Positions 1-6,222 are shown, counted from the first letter of the stretch. The stretch: 6,222 bases of DNA from Bacteroidota bacterium (GCA_023424725.1 JAFADQ010000267.1:1-6222); one strand, 5' to 3'. Program-made: numbers and translations. The notes: generated from the sequence alone by a model not told the origin.

Positions 1-718
1 CTGCCGATGCCATGCCTTCGTAAGAATCGACGAAATCGGAGCCGTTTACGCGCACACGCTGCATGCCCTTAAAGCCGGCGGCGTATTCGTAGGCATCCAT
101 GGCGCGCATTTCTTTTCCGGTAGCAGAAATTCCCCAGTCGTTGTCCTGCACCAGGTAAATAATGGGCAGTTTTTTCAGCACCGCCATCTGGAAAGCTTCC
201 GCAACTTCGCCTTCGGTAACAGAGCCATCGCCCAGCGAACACAAAACAACGGTTCCCAAATCTTTATCAAGCAGTTTCTGAGATTCTAAATACGCTACCG
301 CGTGCGCCATGCCTGTTGCCGGAATGGCCTGCATACCCGTTGCAGAACTTTGGTGCGGTATTGTAGGAAAACCTTCGCGGCGCAACGACGGATGTCCGTA
401 GTAAGAGCGCCCGCCCGAAAACGGATCGTCGCGTTTGGCCATTAGCTGCAGCATGAGCTCGTGCGGCTGCATGCCTATGCCAAGCAACACAGATTCGTCG
501 CGGTAATATAATGCGGCGTAATCGTGTGGCTTTAAATGAAAGGCGGCAGCCAACTGAATAGCTTCGTGCCCACGAGAGGTACTGTGTACATAACGGCTGC
601 AAAAAGCTTTGTTCGTTTCGTAAGTATCGGCCATGTTTTTGGCCGTGTGCATAAGCCTGTAGGCTTTCAGCAGTAACTTAATATCGGTTTGTGTGTCGGT
701 TTGCTGGTCTGTAAGCAT
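1..718 (-). CDS. Thiamine-diphosphate-dependent 2-oxoacid dehydrogenase E1 component, alpha portion (partial, C-terminus outside window)
   Basis: This is the N-terminal 239 residues of an E1 subunit that decarboxylates a 2-oxoacid (probably branched-chain 2-oxoacids or pyruvate) and passes the acyl group to the lipoyl E2 of a cytosolic dehydrogenase complex. The thiamine-diphosphate/Mg motif is visible: GDG at residues 163-165 followed 27 residues later by N193 in VQDNDWGIS. Other family signatures are GHEAIQLAAAF (50-60), YYRDE (71-75), GGRSYYGH (102-109) and HQSSATGMQAIPATGMA (122-138), matching the E1-alpha layout. The start is well fixed: an in-frame TAG lies at 728-730, so only ATG 718 (or TTG 721) is possible. 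Many Bacteroidota carry a fused alpha/beta E1 of roughly 650-700 residues; whether this one is fused cannot be seen. It is transcribed divergently from hemF. The family is certain, the substrate is not. Confidence 0.9.
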   Translation of the reverse strand, partial: MLTDQQTDTQTDIKLLLKAYRLMHTAKNMADTYETNKAFCSRYVHSTSRGHEAIQLAAAFHLKPHDYAALYYRDESVLLGIGMQPHELMLQLMAKRDDPFSGGRSYYGHPSLRREGFPTIPHQSSATGMQAIPATGMAHAVAYLESQKLLDKDLGTVVLCSLGDGSVTEGEVAEAFQMAVLKKLPIIYLVQDNDWGISATGKEMRAMDAYEYAAGFKGMQRVRVNGSDFVDSYEGMASA

Positions 719-758
719 CAAAAATAGCTACCCTGGCGGGCAATGGTGGCACGTACTA

Positions 759-766
759 CAAAGCTA
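759..766 (-). promoter_or_regulatory. Candidate -7 promoter box for the E1 gene
   Basis: On the minus strand this reads TAGCTTTG, an exact match to the Bacteroidota -7 consensus TAnnTTTG, and it would give a leader of roughly 35-40 bases before ATG 718. I see no TTG at the expected -33 distance. A second exact match, TATTTTTG at 719-726, directly abuts the start codon and would start transcription inside the gene, so it is less likely for this start. Confidence 0.35.
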
Positions 767-826
767 CAAAATTTAAGGCAAAGGCCGAAGGAAAAACGCA
801 AGGGTGCAGAGGCCGCCAATATTATG

Positions 827-834
827 TATTTTTG
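827..834 (+). promoter_or_regulatory. Candidate -7 promoter box for hemF
   Basis: TATTTTTG fits the Bacteroidota -7 consensus TAnnTTTG and lies 11 bases before ATG 846, which would give a very short 5' leader of about 8-14 bases. No clear TTG is found at the -33 distance (the region reads GGTGCAG), so the call rests on the -7 box and its position. If correct, translation starts almost leaderless, in keeping with the absence of a Shine-Dalgarno sequence here, and the upstream GTG at 804 in the same frame is not used. Confidence 0.45.
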
Positions 835-845
835 CCATCACAAAA

Positions 846-1760
846 ATGCTTATGCTTACAAAAGAAACAATAGCCGACTGGTTTAAAGTGCTTCAGGACG
901 ATATTTGCGCCGCTTTAGAAAAAACCGACGGGCAGGCTACCTTTAAAGAAGATAAATGGGAAAGGCCCGGCGGAGGCGGCGGCCGCACAAGGGTAATAGA
1001 AGAAGGCGCGGTTTTCGAGAAAGGCGGCGTTAATTTTTCGGCAGTGCACGGCGAGCTCGACCCCAAAATGCTGAAGACTCTGGAAATGCCGGAAGGAAAT
1101 AATAAGTTTTTCGCTACCGGAGTTTCTATTGTTATTCATCCAAACAGCCCCATGGTGCCCATCATCCACATGAATGTGCGTTATTTTGAGCTGGATGGAG
1201 GTATAAGCTGGTTTGGCGGCGGAATAGATTTAACTCCGATTTATATAAATGAAACCCAGGCCTGCTGGTTTCATCAGCAGTTAAAATTGGCCTGCGATGC
1301 CCACGATTTTGCCTATTACAGCCACTATAAGAAATGGGCCGACGATTATTTTTATAACAAACACCGCAACGAAACCCGCGGCGTGGGCGGTATTTTCTTC
1401 GATAGGTTAAAGCCATCGGCAGAGAAAACGAAAGAAGAATTATTTGCTTTCGTGCAGGATGTGGGCCGCGCCTTTGCTCCTACCTACACTGAATTAGTGC
1501 GGCAAAACAAAGAACTGGCTTTTACCGAGCAGCAAAAAGAATGGCAGCTTTTGCGCCGCGGCCGCTACGTAGAGTTTAATTTAGTGTATGATCGCGGCAC
1601 CAAATTCGGGCTCGAAACCGAGGGCCGCGTAGAGTCTATTCTGATGAGTTTGCCGCGCTACGCGGGCTGGGCGTATAATCACCAAACAGTGGCCGGATCG
1701 GAAGAAGAAAAAACGCTGAGCCTGCTGAAAAAGGATATAGACTGGGTAAACCGCTGCTAA
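846..1760 (+). CDS. hemF: Oxygen-dependent coproporphyrinogen III oxidase (HemF)
   Basis: Cytosolic enzyme of heme synthesis that uses O2 to decarboxylate two propionates of coproporphyrinogen III, giving protoporphyrinogen IX. The 304-residue product has the usual family length (about 300). Hallmarks in order: WERPGGGGGRTRV (38-50), FEKGGVNFSAVHG (57-69), GVSIVIHPN (92-100), PIIHMNVRYFE (105-115), WFGGGIDLTP (122-131), YSHYKKWADDYF (158-169), KHRNETRGVGGIFFD (172-186) and LLRRGRYVEFNLVYDRGT (235-252). The four histidines conserved in the family (96, 106, 145, 175 in E. coli) correspond to H98, H108, H143 and H173, so it should be active. I chose ATG 846; ATG 852 two codons later is equally plausible since homologues commonly begin near MLTKE, while GTG 804 overlaps the candidate promoter. 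The PAP2 gene follows after a single base. HemF implies aerobic or microaerobic life. Confidence 0.96.
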   Translation: MLMLTKETIADWFKVLQDDICAALEKTDGQATFKEDKWERPGGGGGRTRVIEEGAVFEKGGVNFSAVHGELDPKMLKTLEMPEGNNKFFATGVSIVIHPNSPMVPIIHMNVRYFELDGGISWFGGGIDLTPIYINETQACWFHQQLKLACDAHDFAYYSHYKKWADDYFYNKHRNETRGVGGIFFDRLKPSAEKTKEELFAFVQDVGRAFAPTYTELVRQNKELAFTEQQKEWQLLRRGRYVEFNLVYDRGTKFGLETEGRVESILMSLPRYAGWAYNHQTVAGSEEEKTLSLLKKDIDWVNRC

Positions 1761-1761
1761 A

Positions 1762-2361
1762 ATGCTGGAAGAACTCTACCGGCTCGACCGCGATTTACTG
1801 ATTTACCTTAACTCGCTGCACCACCCGGTTCTGGATATTATTATGACCGCCGTTTCGGGGAAATGGTTTTGGACCCCCATGTACGGTGTAATCGTGGCCT
1901 GGCTAATCGTAAATTTTAAGAAACGGAGCCTGCTTTTGCTGCCCTGCATCGCGCTTAGTGTTGCCCTGGCCGATCGTATTTCTTCCGGATTTTTTAAGCC
2001 CTATTTCGAGCGGTTCAGGCCATGCCACGACGGCCGCATTTGCGAACTACTGCATATACCAGACGGTTGCGGCGGTTATTACGGCTTTATCTCGTCGCAC
2101 GCGGCCAACTCTTTTGTAGTGGCCATGTTGCTGCATTTGCTGCTGCTGCCGGGCTTTAAAAAGTACCGCGCTTTCTTATGGTTCTGGGCCATTCTGGTGT
2201 CGTACAGCCGGGTTTACCTGGCCGCGCATTACCCGGCCGATATTATAATGGGCGGCTTGCTTGGTATTTTGGTTGGCTGGCTGGTGTATATGCTGTACCG
2301 CTTTCTGGAACTAAAAATTTTCGGCGATCATTTCCGGCTTTCACCAGAAATAAAATACTGA
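1762..2361 (+). CDS. PAP2-family membrane phosphatase (type 2 phosphatidic acid phosphatase / undecaprenyl-diphosphatase-like)
   Basis: Integral inner-membrane lipid phosphatase of 199 residues. All three PAP2 motifs are present: Kx6RP at K79-P87 (KPYFERFRP), SSHA at 111-114 where PSGH is usual, so the glycine before the catalytic H113 is serine, and SRx5Hx3D at S149-D160 with nucleophile H156. Hydrophobic segments lie near 36-52, 55-72, 115-131, 136-150 and 161-180, the standard fold with the active site at the outer face of the membrane. Small bacterial members of this type dephosphorylate undecaprenyl diphosphate or phosphatidylglycerol phosphate; the substrate here is inferred only at that level. 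The start codon lies one base after the hemF stop (TAAaATG) with no Shine-Dalgarno site, so translation is probably coupled to hemF. A cysteine pair at C88 and C94, with C103, in the loop after motif 1 could form a disulfide, which is a guess. Confidence 0.92.
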   Translation: MLEELYRLDRDLLIYLNSLHHPVLDIIMTAVSGKWFWTPMYGVIVAWLIVNFKKRSLLLLPCIALSVALADRISSGFFKPYFERFRPCHDGRICELLHIPDGCGGYYGFISSHAANSFVVAMLLHLLLLPGFKKYRAFLWFWAILVSYSRVYLAAHYPADIIMGGLLGILVGWLVYMLYRFLELKIFGDHFRLSPEIKY

Positions 2362-2600
2362 TCTTTAAAAAATTTTGTGCCAGACAGGTAGAAATTCGGG
2401 CTTCGCAGGTTTTTATTTTAACAGTAAAGACTCAGAGAAACGCGAAGCCACGCAAAGAAAAAAAGAGAAATTTAAGATAACCAACGCATTTTAATCTTTA
2501 TAACCTCTGAGACTTTTGCGCCTTTGCGGTTAAAAATTATTCCCGCTCCCAAAATTCCTTTCACAGAAAACCATAACAGAGCAAGGTTGTTTAGTTGCTG
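2362..2600. other. Intergenic region between the hemF-PAP2 unit and the receptor unit
   Basis: No gene is supported in these 239 bases. They hold a palindromic repeat (separate entry), preceded by a T-rich stretch near 2409-2420 without a convincing stem, so I see no classic intrinsic terminator for the upstream unit. I found no exact TAnnTTTG box for the receptor gene. A short open frame running through 2178-2480 is a shadow of the PAP2 gene in another frame. Confidence 0.6.
2426..2539. repeat. Imperfect palindromic intergenic repeat with GCAAAG/CTTTGC words (REP- or MITE-like)
   Basis: The left arm AAAGACTCAGAG (2426-2437) and right arm CTCTGAGACTTT (2505-2516) are inverted repeats matching at 11 of 12 bases, separated by 67 bases. 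A second inverted pair, CGCAAAG (2451-2457) and CTTTGCG (2522-2528), is perfect but staggered relative to the first, so the two cannot nest in one simple stem. The arms are built from repeated GCAAAG-like words followed by A- or T-rich tails (A-run at 2458-2464, TTAAAAATTA at 2530-2539). From memory, similar elements with this word pattern recur between genes in many Bacteroidota genomes; only one copy is in this window, so dispersal is not shown here. It may also act as a structured end for the transcripts of the flanking operon. Confidence 0.6.
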
Positions 2601-4997
2601 ATGCATGAGTTTTTGCCTTCGTATTATAGATACGTTATACTGTTTCTGCTGATTTTTGAAGGGCTGCAAAGGCCGTTTTTTGCCTCGGCACAGCCCAAAT
2701 ATAACGTAAGCGGCTATGTAACCGATGCCGAAACCGGCGAAAGTTTGCTGGGCGCCGCTGTTTTTGTAAAAGGAAATAACCAGCTTGGAGTAAGTGCGAA
2801 TGCATACGGGTATTACTCGCTTTTATTGCCCCAGGGCGCTTATACCATTGTGGCGCAGTTTGTTGGCTATCAACACTTAGAGCAGCAGGTAACCCTAAAC
2901 GCAAACCAGAAATTAAATTTCAAGCTTAAACCCACGGCGGCAATGGCCCAGGAAATTGAGGTTACTGCCGGCCGCCGCCCCGAGCAAAACGTGCAGAGCA
3001 CAGAAATGGGCACCGTAGAGCTTAAAATGGACGCCATTAGAACCTTGCCGGTGCTGATGGGCGAGGTTGATGTGCTGAAAACGATACAACTTTTGCCCGG
3101 AGTAGCTTCTGGCGGCGAGGGCAACACGAGTTTTTATGTGCGTGGCGGCGGGGCCGATCAGAACCTGGTTTTGCTGGATGAAGGCGTGATATACAACCCA
3201 GGGCATTTATTTAATTTCTTCTCGGTTTTTAATTCCGATGCCATCAATTCTATTAACCTTATAAAAGGAAATATGCCGGCCAGGTACGGCGGCCGCTTGT
3301 CGTCTGTATTGGATATTACCATGAAAGAGGGCAACAACCAAAAGGTGGAAGCTGAGGGCGGAATAGGGCTGATTGCCTCGCGGCTAACCGTGCAGGGGCC
3401 ACTACAGAAAGATAAAAGCTCGTTTATTATTTCGGGCCGGCGCACTTATATAGATGTGCTGGCGCATCCGTTTCTGAAAAACAACGAGCAAGGCGGCCTG
3501 CCCTATTATTTCTACGATCTTAACGCGAAACTGAACTACAGGATTTCAGATAAAGACCGCATTTTTTTAAGCGGATATTTCGGGCGCGATGTGGCTTCGT
3601 TCACCTTTTCTGACGGACGTTTTACCTCTGATATTTTTTGGGGAAACGCCACCGGCACGCTGCGCTGGAATCATTTATTTTCCGACAAACTTTTCCTGAA
3701 CACCTCGCTAAACATAACCGATTATAACTTCACCTTCGATTCTGAATTTGATATTTACCGCACCAAAGTTACTACCGGGCTGCGCGATTATTCTGCAAAA
3801 CTGGATTTCGATTATTACCCCGGCATCAGGCACAACATACAATTTGGCGCGCACTACACGTACCATAAACTTACACCCCGGCGCGGAGAGGCCCGCTCCG
3901 ACGAGGGCGAAGCATTCAGTACCGACAAGTTAATAAACAAGTTCGCACACGAGGCAGCAGCTTATGTATCTGACGATTACACCATTTCTGATAAACTAAA
4001 GCTTAATGCCGGGTTGCGGCTTAGTTATTTTCAGCAAACCGGGCCCTACCACCATTATTTATTTAACGACCGGGGCACCGCCGATACTGTAGTTACGTAC
4101 AACAAAGGGCAAAAAGTAAAAGATTTCAGCACACTGGAGCCGCGCCTGGCTTTGCGTTATAATCTAACTTCCGCTTCGTCTGTTAAGGCCGGGTATAGTT
4201 ATAATGCCCAGTATTTACACCTGGTTTCTAACGCGTACACCTCGTTGCCGCTAGATGTCTGGGTACCCAGTACGGCTATTGTAAACCCACAGCGAGGAAG
4301 CCAGTACGCGCTGGGTTATTTCAGAAACTTTGCCGATAACCGCTTCGAGACCTCGGTAGAAGCATATTATAAAAACCTGGATAACCAGATAGAATACAGC
4401 GAAGATTATGTAGCCGGGCCAACCAACACCGACCTGGAATACAGTTTTGTTTTTGGTAAAGGCCGCTCGTATGGCCTTGAGTTTTTTGTAAGAAAAAACG
4501 ATGGTAAAACTACCGGTTGGGTTGGCTATACCTGGTCGCGCACTACCCGGCAATTTCCCGATCTAAACGACGGAAACCCATTTCCGGCCCGGTTCGACCG
4601 TCGCCACGACCTGTCTTTGGTGGCATCGCATGAGCTAAACAAGAATTGGACTTTTGGAGGAACCTTCGTGTACGGCACCGGACAGGCGATGACGATACCG
4701 GTAAGACGTTATGTGATAGAAGGTAACGTGAGCTACGATTACGGAAAGCGCAACGATTTCTGGATGGAAGCTTTTCACCGGCTCGACCTCTCGGCAACGT
4801 ACACGCCTAAAAACCAGAAGCGGGTAGAATCTAGCTGGGTTTTTGCCATTTATAATGTGTATAGCCGGCAGAACCCGTTTTTTTATTACGTAGATAACGA
4901 AGGAAACGCTTACGATAACACCCTGCAGATTAAAGCCAAAAAAGTTAGTTTAATTCCGATCCCGATTCCGTCGGTAACCTGGAATTTTAAATGGTAA
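2601..4997 (+). CDS. TonB-dependent outer-membrane receptor with N-terminal carboxypeptidase-like regulatory domain
   Basis: A 798-residue outer-membrane gated barrel that imports an unidentified ligand using TonB-ExbB-ExbD energy. Order of parts: a signal peptide with hydrophobic core at 11-19 and likely cleavage after ASA (28-30); a carboxypeptidase-regulatory-like beta domain at about 33-110 (VSGYVTDAETGESLLGAAV); a TonB-box-like EIEVTAG (118-124); a plug at about 128-245 with FYVRGGGADQNLVLLDEG (178-195) and ARYGGRLSSVLDI (227-239); then a beta-barrel rich in alternating aromatic strands ending in W798, as expected for BAM recognition. Its size and lack of the much longer SusC build separate it from glycan SusC transporters. 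An in-frame TAG at 2592-2594 limits the start to TTG 2595 or ATG 2601; ATG is chosen. No Shine-Dalgarno or clear promoter box is seen upstream. The DUF4249-like lipoprotein 25 bases downstream is the expected partner. Confidence 0.92.
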   Translation: MHEFLPSYYRYVILFLLIFEGLQRPFFASAQPKYNVSGYVTDAETGESLLGAAVFVKGNNQLGVSANAYGYYSLLLPQGAYTIVAQFVGYQHLEQQVTLNANQKLNFKLKPTAAMAQEIEVTAGRRPEQNVQSTEMGTVELKMDAIRTLPVLMGEVDVLKTIQLLPGVASGGEGNTSFYVRGGGADQNLVLLDEGVIYNPGHLFNFFSVFNSDAINSINLIKGNMPARYGGRLSSVLDITMKEGNNQKVEAEGGIGLIASRLTVQGPLQKDKSSFIISGRRTYIDVLAHPFLKNNEQGGLPYYFYDLNAKLNYRISDKDRIFLSGYFGRDVASFTFSDGRFTSDIFWGNATGTLRWNHLFSDKLFLNTSLNITDYNFTFDSEFDIYRTKVTTGLRDYSAKLDFDYYPGIRHNIQFGAHYTYHKLTPRRGEARSDEGEAFSTDKLINKFAHEAAAYVSDDYTISDKLKLNAGLRLSYFQQTGPYHHYLFNDRGTADTVVTYNKGQKVKDFSTLEPRLALRYNLTSASSVKAGYSYNAQYLHLVSNAYTSLPLDVWVPSTAIVNPQRGSQYALGYFRNFADNRFETSVEAYYKNLDNQIEYSEDYVAGPTNTDLEYSFVFGKGRSYGLEFFVRKNDGKTTGWVGYTWSRTTRQFPDLNDGNPFPARFDRRHDLSLVASHELNKNWTFGGTFVYGTGQAMTIPVRRYVIEGNVSYDYGKRNDFWMEAFHRLDLSATYTPKNQKRVESSWVFAIYNVYSRQNPFFYYVDNEGNAYDNTLQIKAKKVSLIPIPIPSVTWNFKW

Positions 4998-5010
4998 GAA
5001 AACATTTTGC

Positions 5011-5017
5011 GGGAGAA
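5011..5017 (+). promoter_or_regulatory. Shine-Dalgarno-like ribosome binding site for the lipoprotein gene
   Basis: GGGAGAA ends five bases before ATG 5023. It is the only purine-rich site in good position before any start in this window, where the other genes lack one. It supports the chosen start and independent ribosome entry at the second gene of the pair. Confidence 0.5.
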
Positions 5018-5022
5018 TTAGT

Positions 5023-6021
5023 ATGAAACAGTGCATCAAAATATTAAAAAACCAAAAGCTGCGAAGGGCAAAAACCGGTGCATCAGAGCTTGCTTTCAGC
5101 TTTTTAGTGGCTGTTGCCCTTGTTTTTGGCCTTATCAGCTGCGAGAAAGACCTTACCTTGCAGCTTCCCGAGGGAGAAGAAAAACTAGTAGTAGAAGGCC
5201 ATATAGAGCAGGGCGCGCCGCCGGTGGTGGTGCTTACCCGTTCGGTGCCAATTTTCGCGCCTATCGACCTCACAAAATTAAACGAGGCGTTTGTGCACGA
5301 CGCTAAAATTACTGTTAGCACATCCGGGCAAAGTGTTACCCTGCAGGAGTTTTCTTCGGCCCAGCTACCGCCTCAAATTGTGCAGCAGATAGAAGATCAG
5401 TATGGCATCAGCCTGGGCGGCAGCTCCGGTTTCGAGCTTTATTTTTATTCTACCACCCAAATGCTGGGCGAAGTTGGTAAAATTTACGACCTGCAAATAG
5501 AGCACGAAGGCAAGCTGCTAACGGCAAAAACCAGCATACCACAGCTTAATCCTATAGATTCGCTCTGGACAGAACCGCACCCAAACCCCGCCAACGACAG
5601 CCTCGTTACCCTCTGGTATTTGTACAAAGACCCCGATACGCTGGGCAATACCGTGCGCTATTTTACCAGCCGCAACCACGAGCCATTTTATCCGGGCTAT
5701 TTTTCGTCGGTTTTTACAGACGAGCTGGTAAACGGATCTAAGAATATTAAATTTCCGTTATCTCGCGGGCAGGCAAGACAGAATACCGAAGATATTAATT
5801 TTGATGTGTATGGCTATTTCTGGAAGGGCGACACCGTGCGGATTAGATGGTGCGCCATAGATAATGCACATTACCGGTTTTGGTACACCCTGGAAGCCGA
5901 CCGCGGCTCGAGCGGCAGCCCGATAAGCTCGCCGGTAAAAATTAAAAGCAACATTAACGGTGGCTTAGGAATTTGGGGCGGCTACGGAGTAAGCAACCAC
6001 AGCATTATTATTGCAAATTAA
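5023..6021 (+). CDS. DUF4249-like lipoprotein, probable partner of the TonB-dependent receptor
   Basis: A 332-residue predicted outer-membrane lipoprotein. The N-terminus has a long basic stretch (residues 1-17, seven or more Lys/Arg), a hydrophobic core (24-37) and the lipobox LISC ending at C40, the lipidation site. The mature start EKDLTLQLPEGEEKLVVEGH (41-60), then PPVVVLTRSVPIF (66-78) and a beta-rich body, is typical of the DUF4249 family, whose genes commonly follow TonB-dependent receptors in Bacteroidota. No enzyme motif is seen. The role is therefore inferred from context: ligand capture or gating for the receptor encoded 25 bases upstream, with which it very likely shares a transcript. 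The residues just after the cysteine (E-K-D) resemble the Cx-K-(D/E) surface-export signal described in Bacteroidota, so it may face outward. The family assignment is by recognition of sequence pattern and neighbourhood; the molecular function is unknown. Confidence 0.82.
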   Translation: MKQCIKILKNQKLRRAKTGASELAFSFLVAVALVFGLISCEKDLTLQLPEGEEKLVVEGHIEQGAPPVVVLTRSVPIFAPIDLTKLNEAFVHDAKITVSTSGQSVTLQEFSSAQLPPQIVQQIEDQYGISLGGSSGFELYFYSTTQMLGEVGKIYDLQIEHEGKLLTAKTSIPQLNPIDSLWTEPHPNPANDSLVTLWYLYKDPDTLGNTVRYFTSRNHEPFYPGYFSSVFTDELVNGSKNIKFPLSRGQARQNTEDINFDVYGYFWKGDTVRIRWCAIDNAHYRFWYTLEADRGSSGSPISSPVKIKSNINGGLGIWGGYGVSNHSIIIAN

Positions 6022-6039
6022 GCCAACATATAATCTGTG

Positions 6040-6129
6040 AAGCGTTAATAAACCTTTACGATTTTGAAATTCTTAAAGGGCTGATAAAGAGTACGTAATT
6101 AGTCGATCCTTAAGAACGATTTAACGCTT
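6040..6129. repeat. Long-spaced inverted repeat downstream of the receptor unit
   Basis: AAGCGTTAA (6040-6048) and TTAACGCTT (6121-6129) form a perfect 9-base inverted pair, and inside it TTCTTAA (6070-6076) pairs with TTAAGAA (6110-6116). The spacing between outer and inner arms is uneven (21 versus 4 bases), so any RNA fold would contain a large bulge. It is placed where a transcript end for the lipoprotein gene would be expected, but no T-run follows it. Confidence 0.3.
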
Positions 6130-6132
6130 TAG

Positions 6133-6156
6133 TTATCAACAATTTAAGATTGATAA
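6133..6156. repeat. Small AT-rich hairpin
   Basis: TTATCAA (6133-6139) and TTGATAA (6150-6156) are perfect 7-base inverted arms with a 10-base loop. The stem has only one G-C pair and no T-run follows, so it is a poor intrinsic terminator; it could equally be a protein-binding dyad or chance in AT-rich DNA. Confidence 0.25.
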
Positions 6157-6173
6157 ATGGGTGATTTTAGCGC

Positions 6174-6203
6174 TTGGAATATGCAAGTAAATGCTTATTT
6201 TTG
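6174..6203 (+). promoter_or_regulatory. Candidate Bacteroidota promoter for a gene beyond the right edge
   Basis: TTG at 6174-6176 and TATTTTTG at 6196-6203 are separated by 19 bases, fitting the Bacteroidota -33/-7 pattern (TTG, about 19 bases, TAnnTTTG). It is the best promoter match in the window. It lies in 201 bases (6022-6222) with no supported gene, and would drive a plus-strand gene starting outside the window. The -7 box sits between TGCAAG (6182-6187) and CTTGCA (6213-6218), a possible operator. Confidence 0.5.
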
Positions 6204-6222
6204 GTAATAAAGCTTGCAGAAA

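Noticed and set aside
267..602. A 111-codon open frame on the minus strand
   Set aside because: It lies wholly within the E1 gene in another frame, and its product is rich in Arg/Ala with no family pattern, while the E1 frame carries a clear GDG...N cofactor motif.
804..845. N-terminal extension of HemF from GTG 804
   Set aside because: The extra 14 residues are not part of the family, and the stretch contains the best -7 promoter box for the gene.
2361..2420. Intrinsic terminator for the hemF-PAP2 unit
   Set aside because: There is a T-rich run near 2409-2420, but I could not find a stable GC-rich stem directly before it.
2178..2480. A 100-codon plus-strand frame crossing the end of the PAP2 gene
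   Set aside because: Most of it overlaps the PAP2 coding sequence in a different frame, and its tail is a translation of the palindromic repeat.
4950..5321. A 123-codon minus-strand frame across the receptor-lipoprotein junction
   Set aside because: It overlaps two well-supported plus-strand genes, has no recognisable motif, and is best explained as a shadow frame.
1..6222. tRNA, rRNA, CRISPR array, insertion sequence, or defence system
   Set aside because: I saw no cloverleaf, no regularly spaced direct repeats, and no transposase or nuclease motif on either strand; the genes are metabolic and envelope genes.

Overview
The window reads as an ordinary chromosomal stretch from an aerobic member of the Bacteroidota, most likely a Cytophagales/Hymenobacteraceae-type bacterium. 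The reasons are a TonB-dependent receptor with an N-terminal carboxypeptidase-like domain followed by a DUF4249-type lipoprotein (a pairing typical of this phylum), several matches to the Bacteroidota -7 promoter word TAnnTTTG, little use of Shine-Dalgarno sites, and an oxygen-dependent HemF. The genus is an inference; there is no rRNA or other marker to fix it.

Layout. (1) Positions 1-718, minus strand: the first 239 residues of a thiamine-diphosphate-dependent 2-oxoacid dehydrogenase E1 component, running off the left edge. (2) 719-845: a divergent promoter region with TAnnTTTG boxes facing both ways. (3) 846-2361, plus strand: a two-gene unit, hemF (aerobic coproporphyrinogen III oxidase) and a PAP2-family membrane phosphatase one base after it. 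(4) 2362-2600: a 239-base gap holding an imperfect palindromic repeat rich in GCAAAG/CTTTGC words, probably a dispersed intergenic element. (5) 2601-6021, plus strand: a two-gene outer-membrane unit, a 798-residue TonB-dependent receptor followed after 25 bases by a 332-residue DUF4249-like lipoprotein. (6) 6022-6222: AT-rich, no gene seen, with several short inverted repeats and a good promoter match pointing out of the right edge.

How the genes work together. HemF makes protoporphyrinogen IX for heme, and the PAP2 protein probably dephosphorylates a lipid phosphate such as undecaprenyl diphosphate at the membrane; sharing a transcript does not by itself link these pathways. The receptor and lipoprotein very likely form one outer-membrane uptake or binding system whose ligand cannot be read from the sequence. 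It is the least characterised part of the window. I did not find a clear new defence system, CRISPR array, mobile element or RNA gene.
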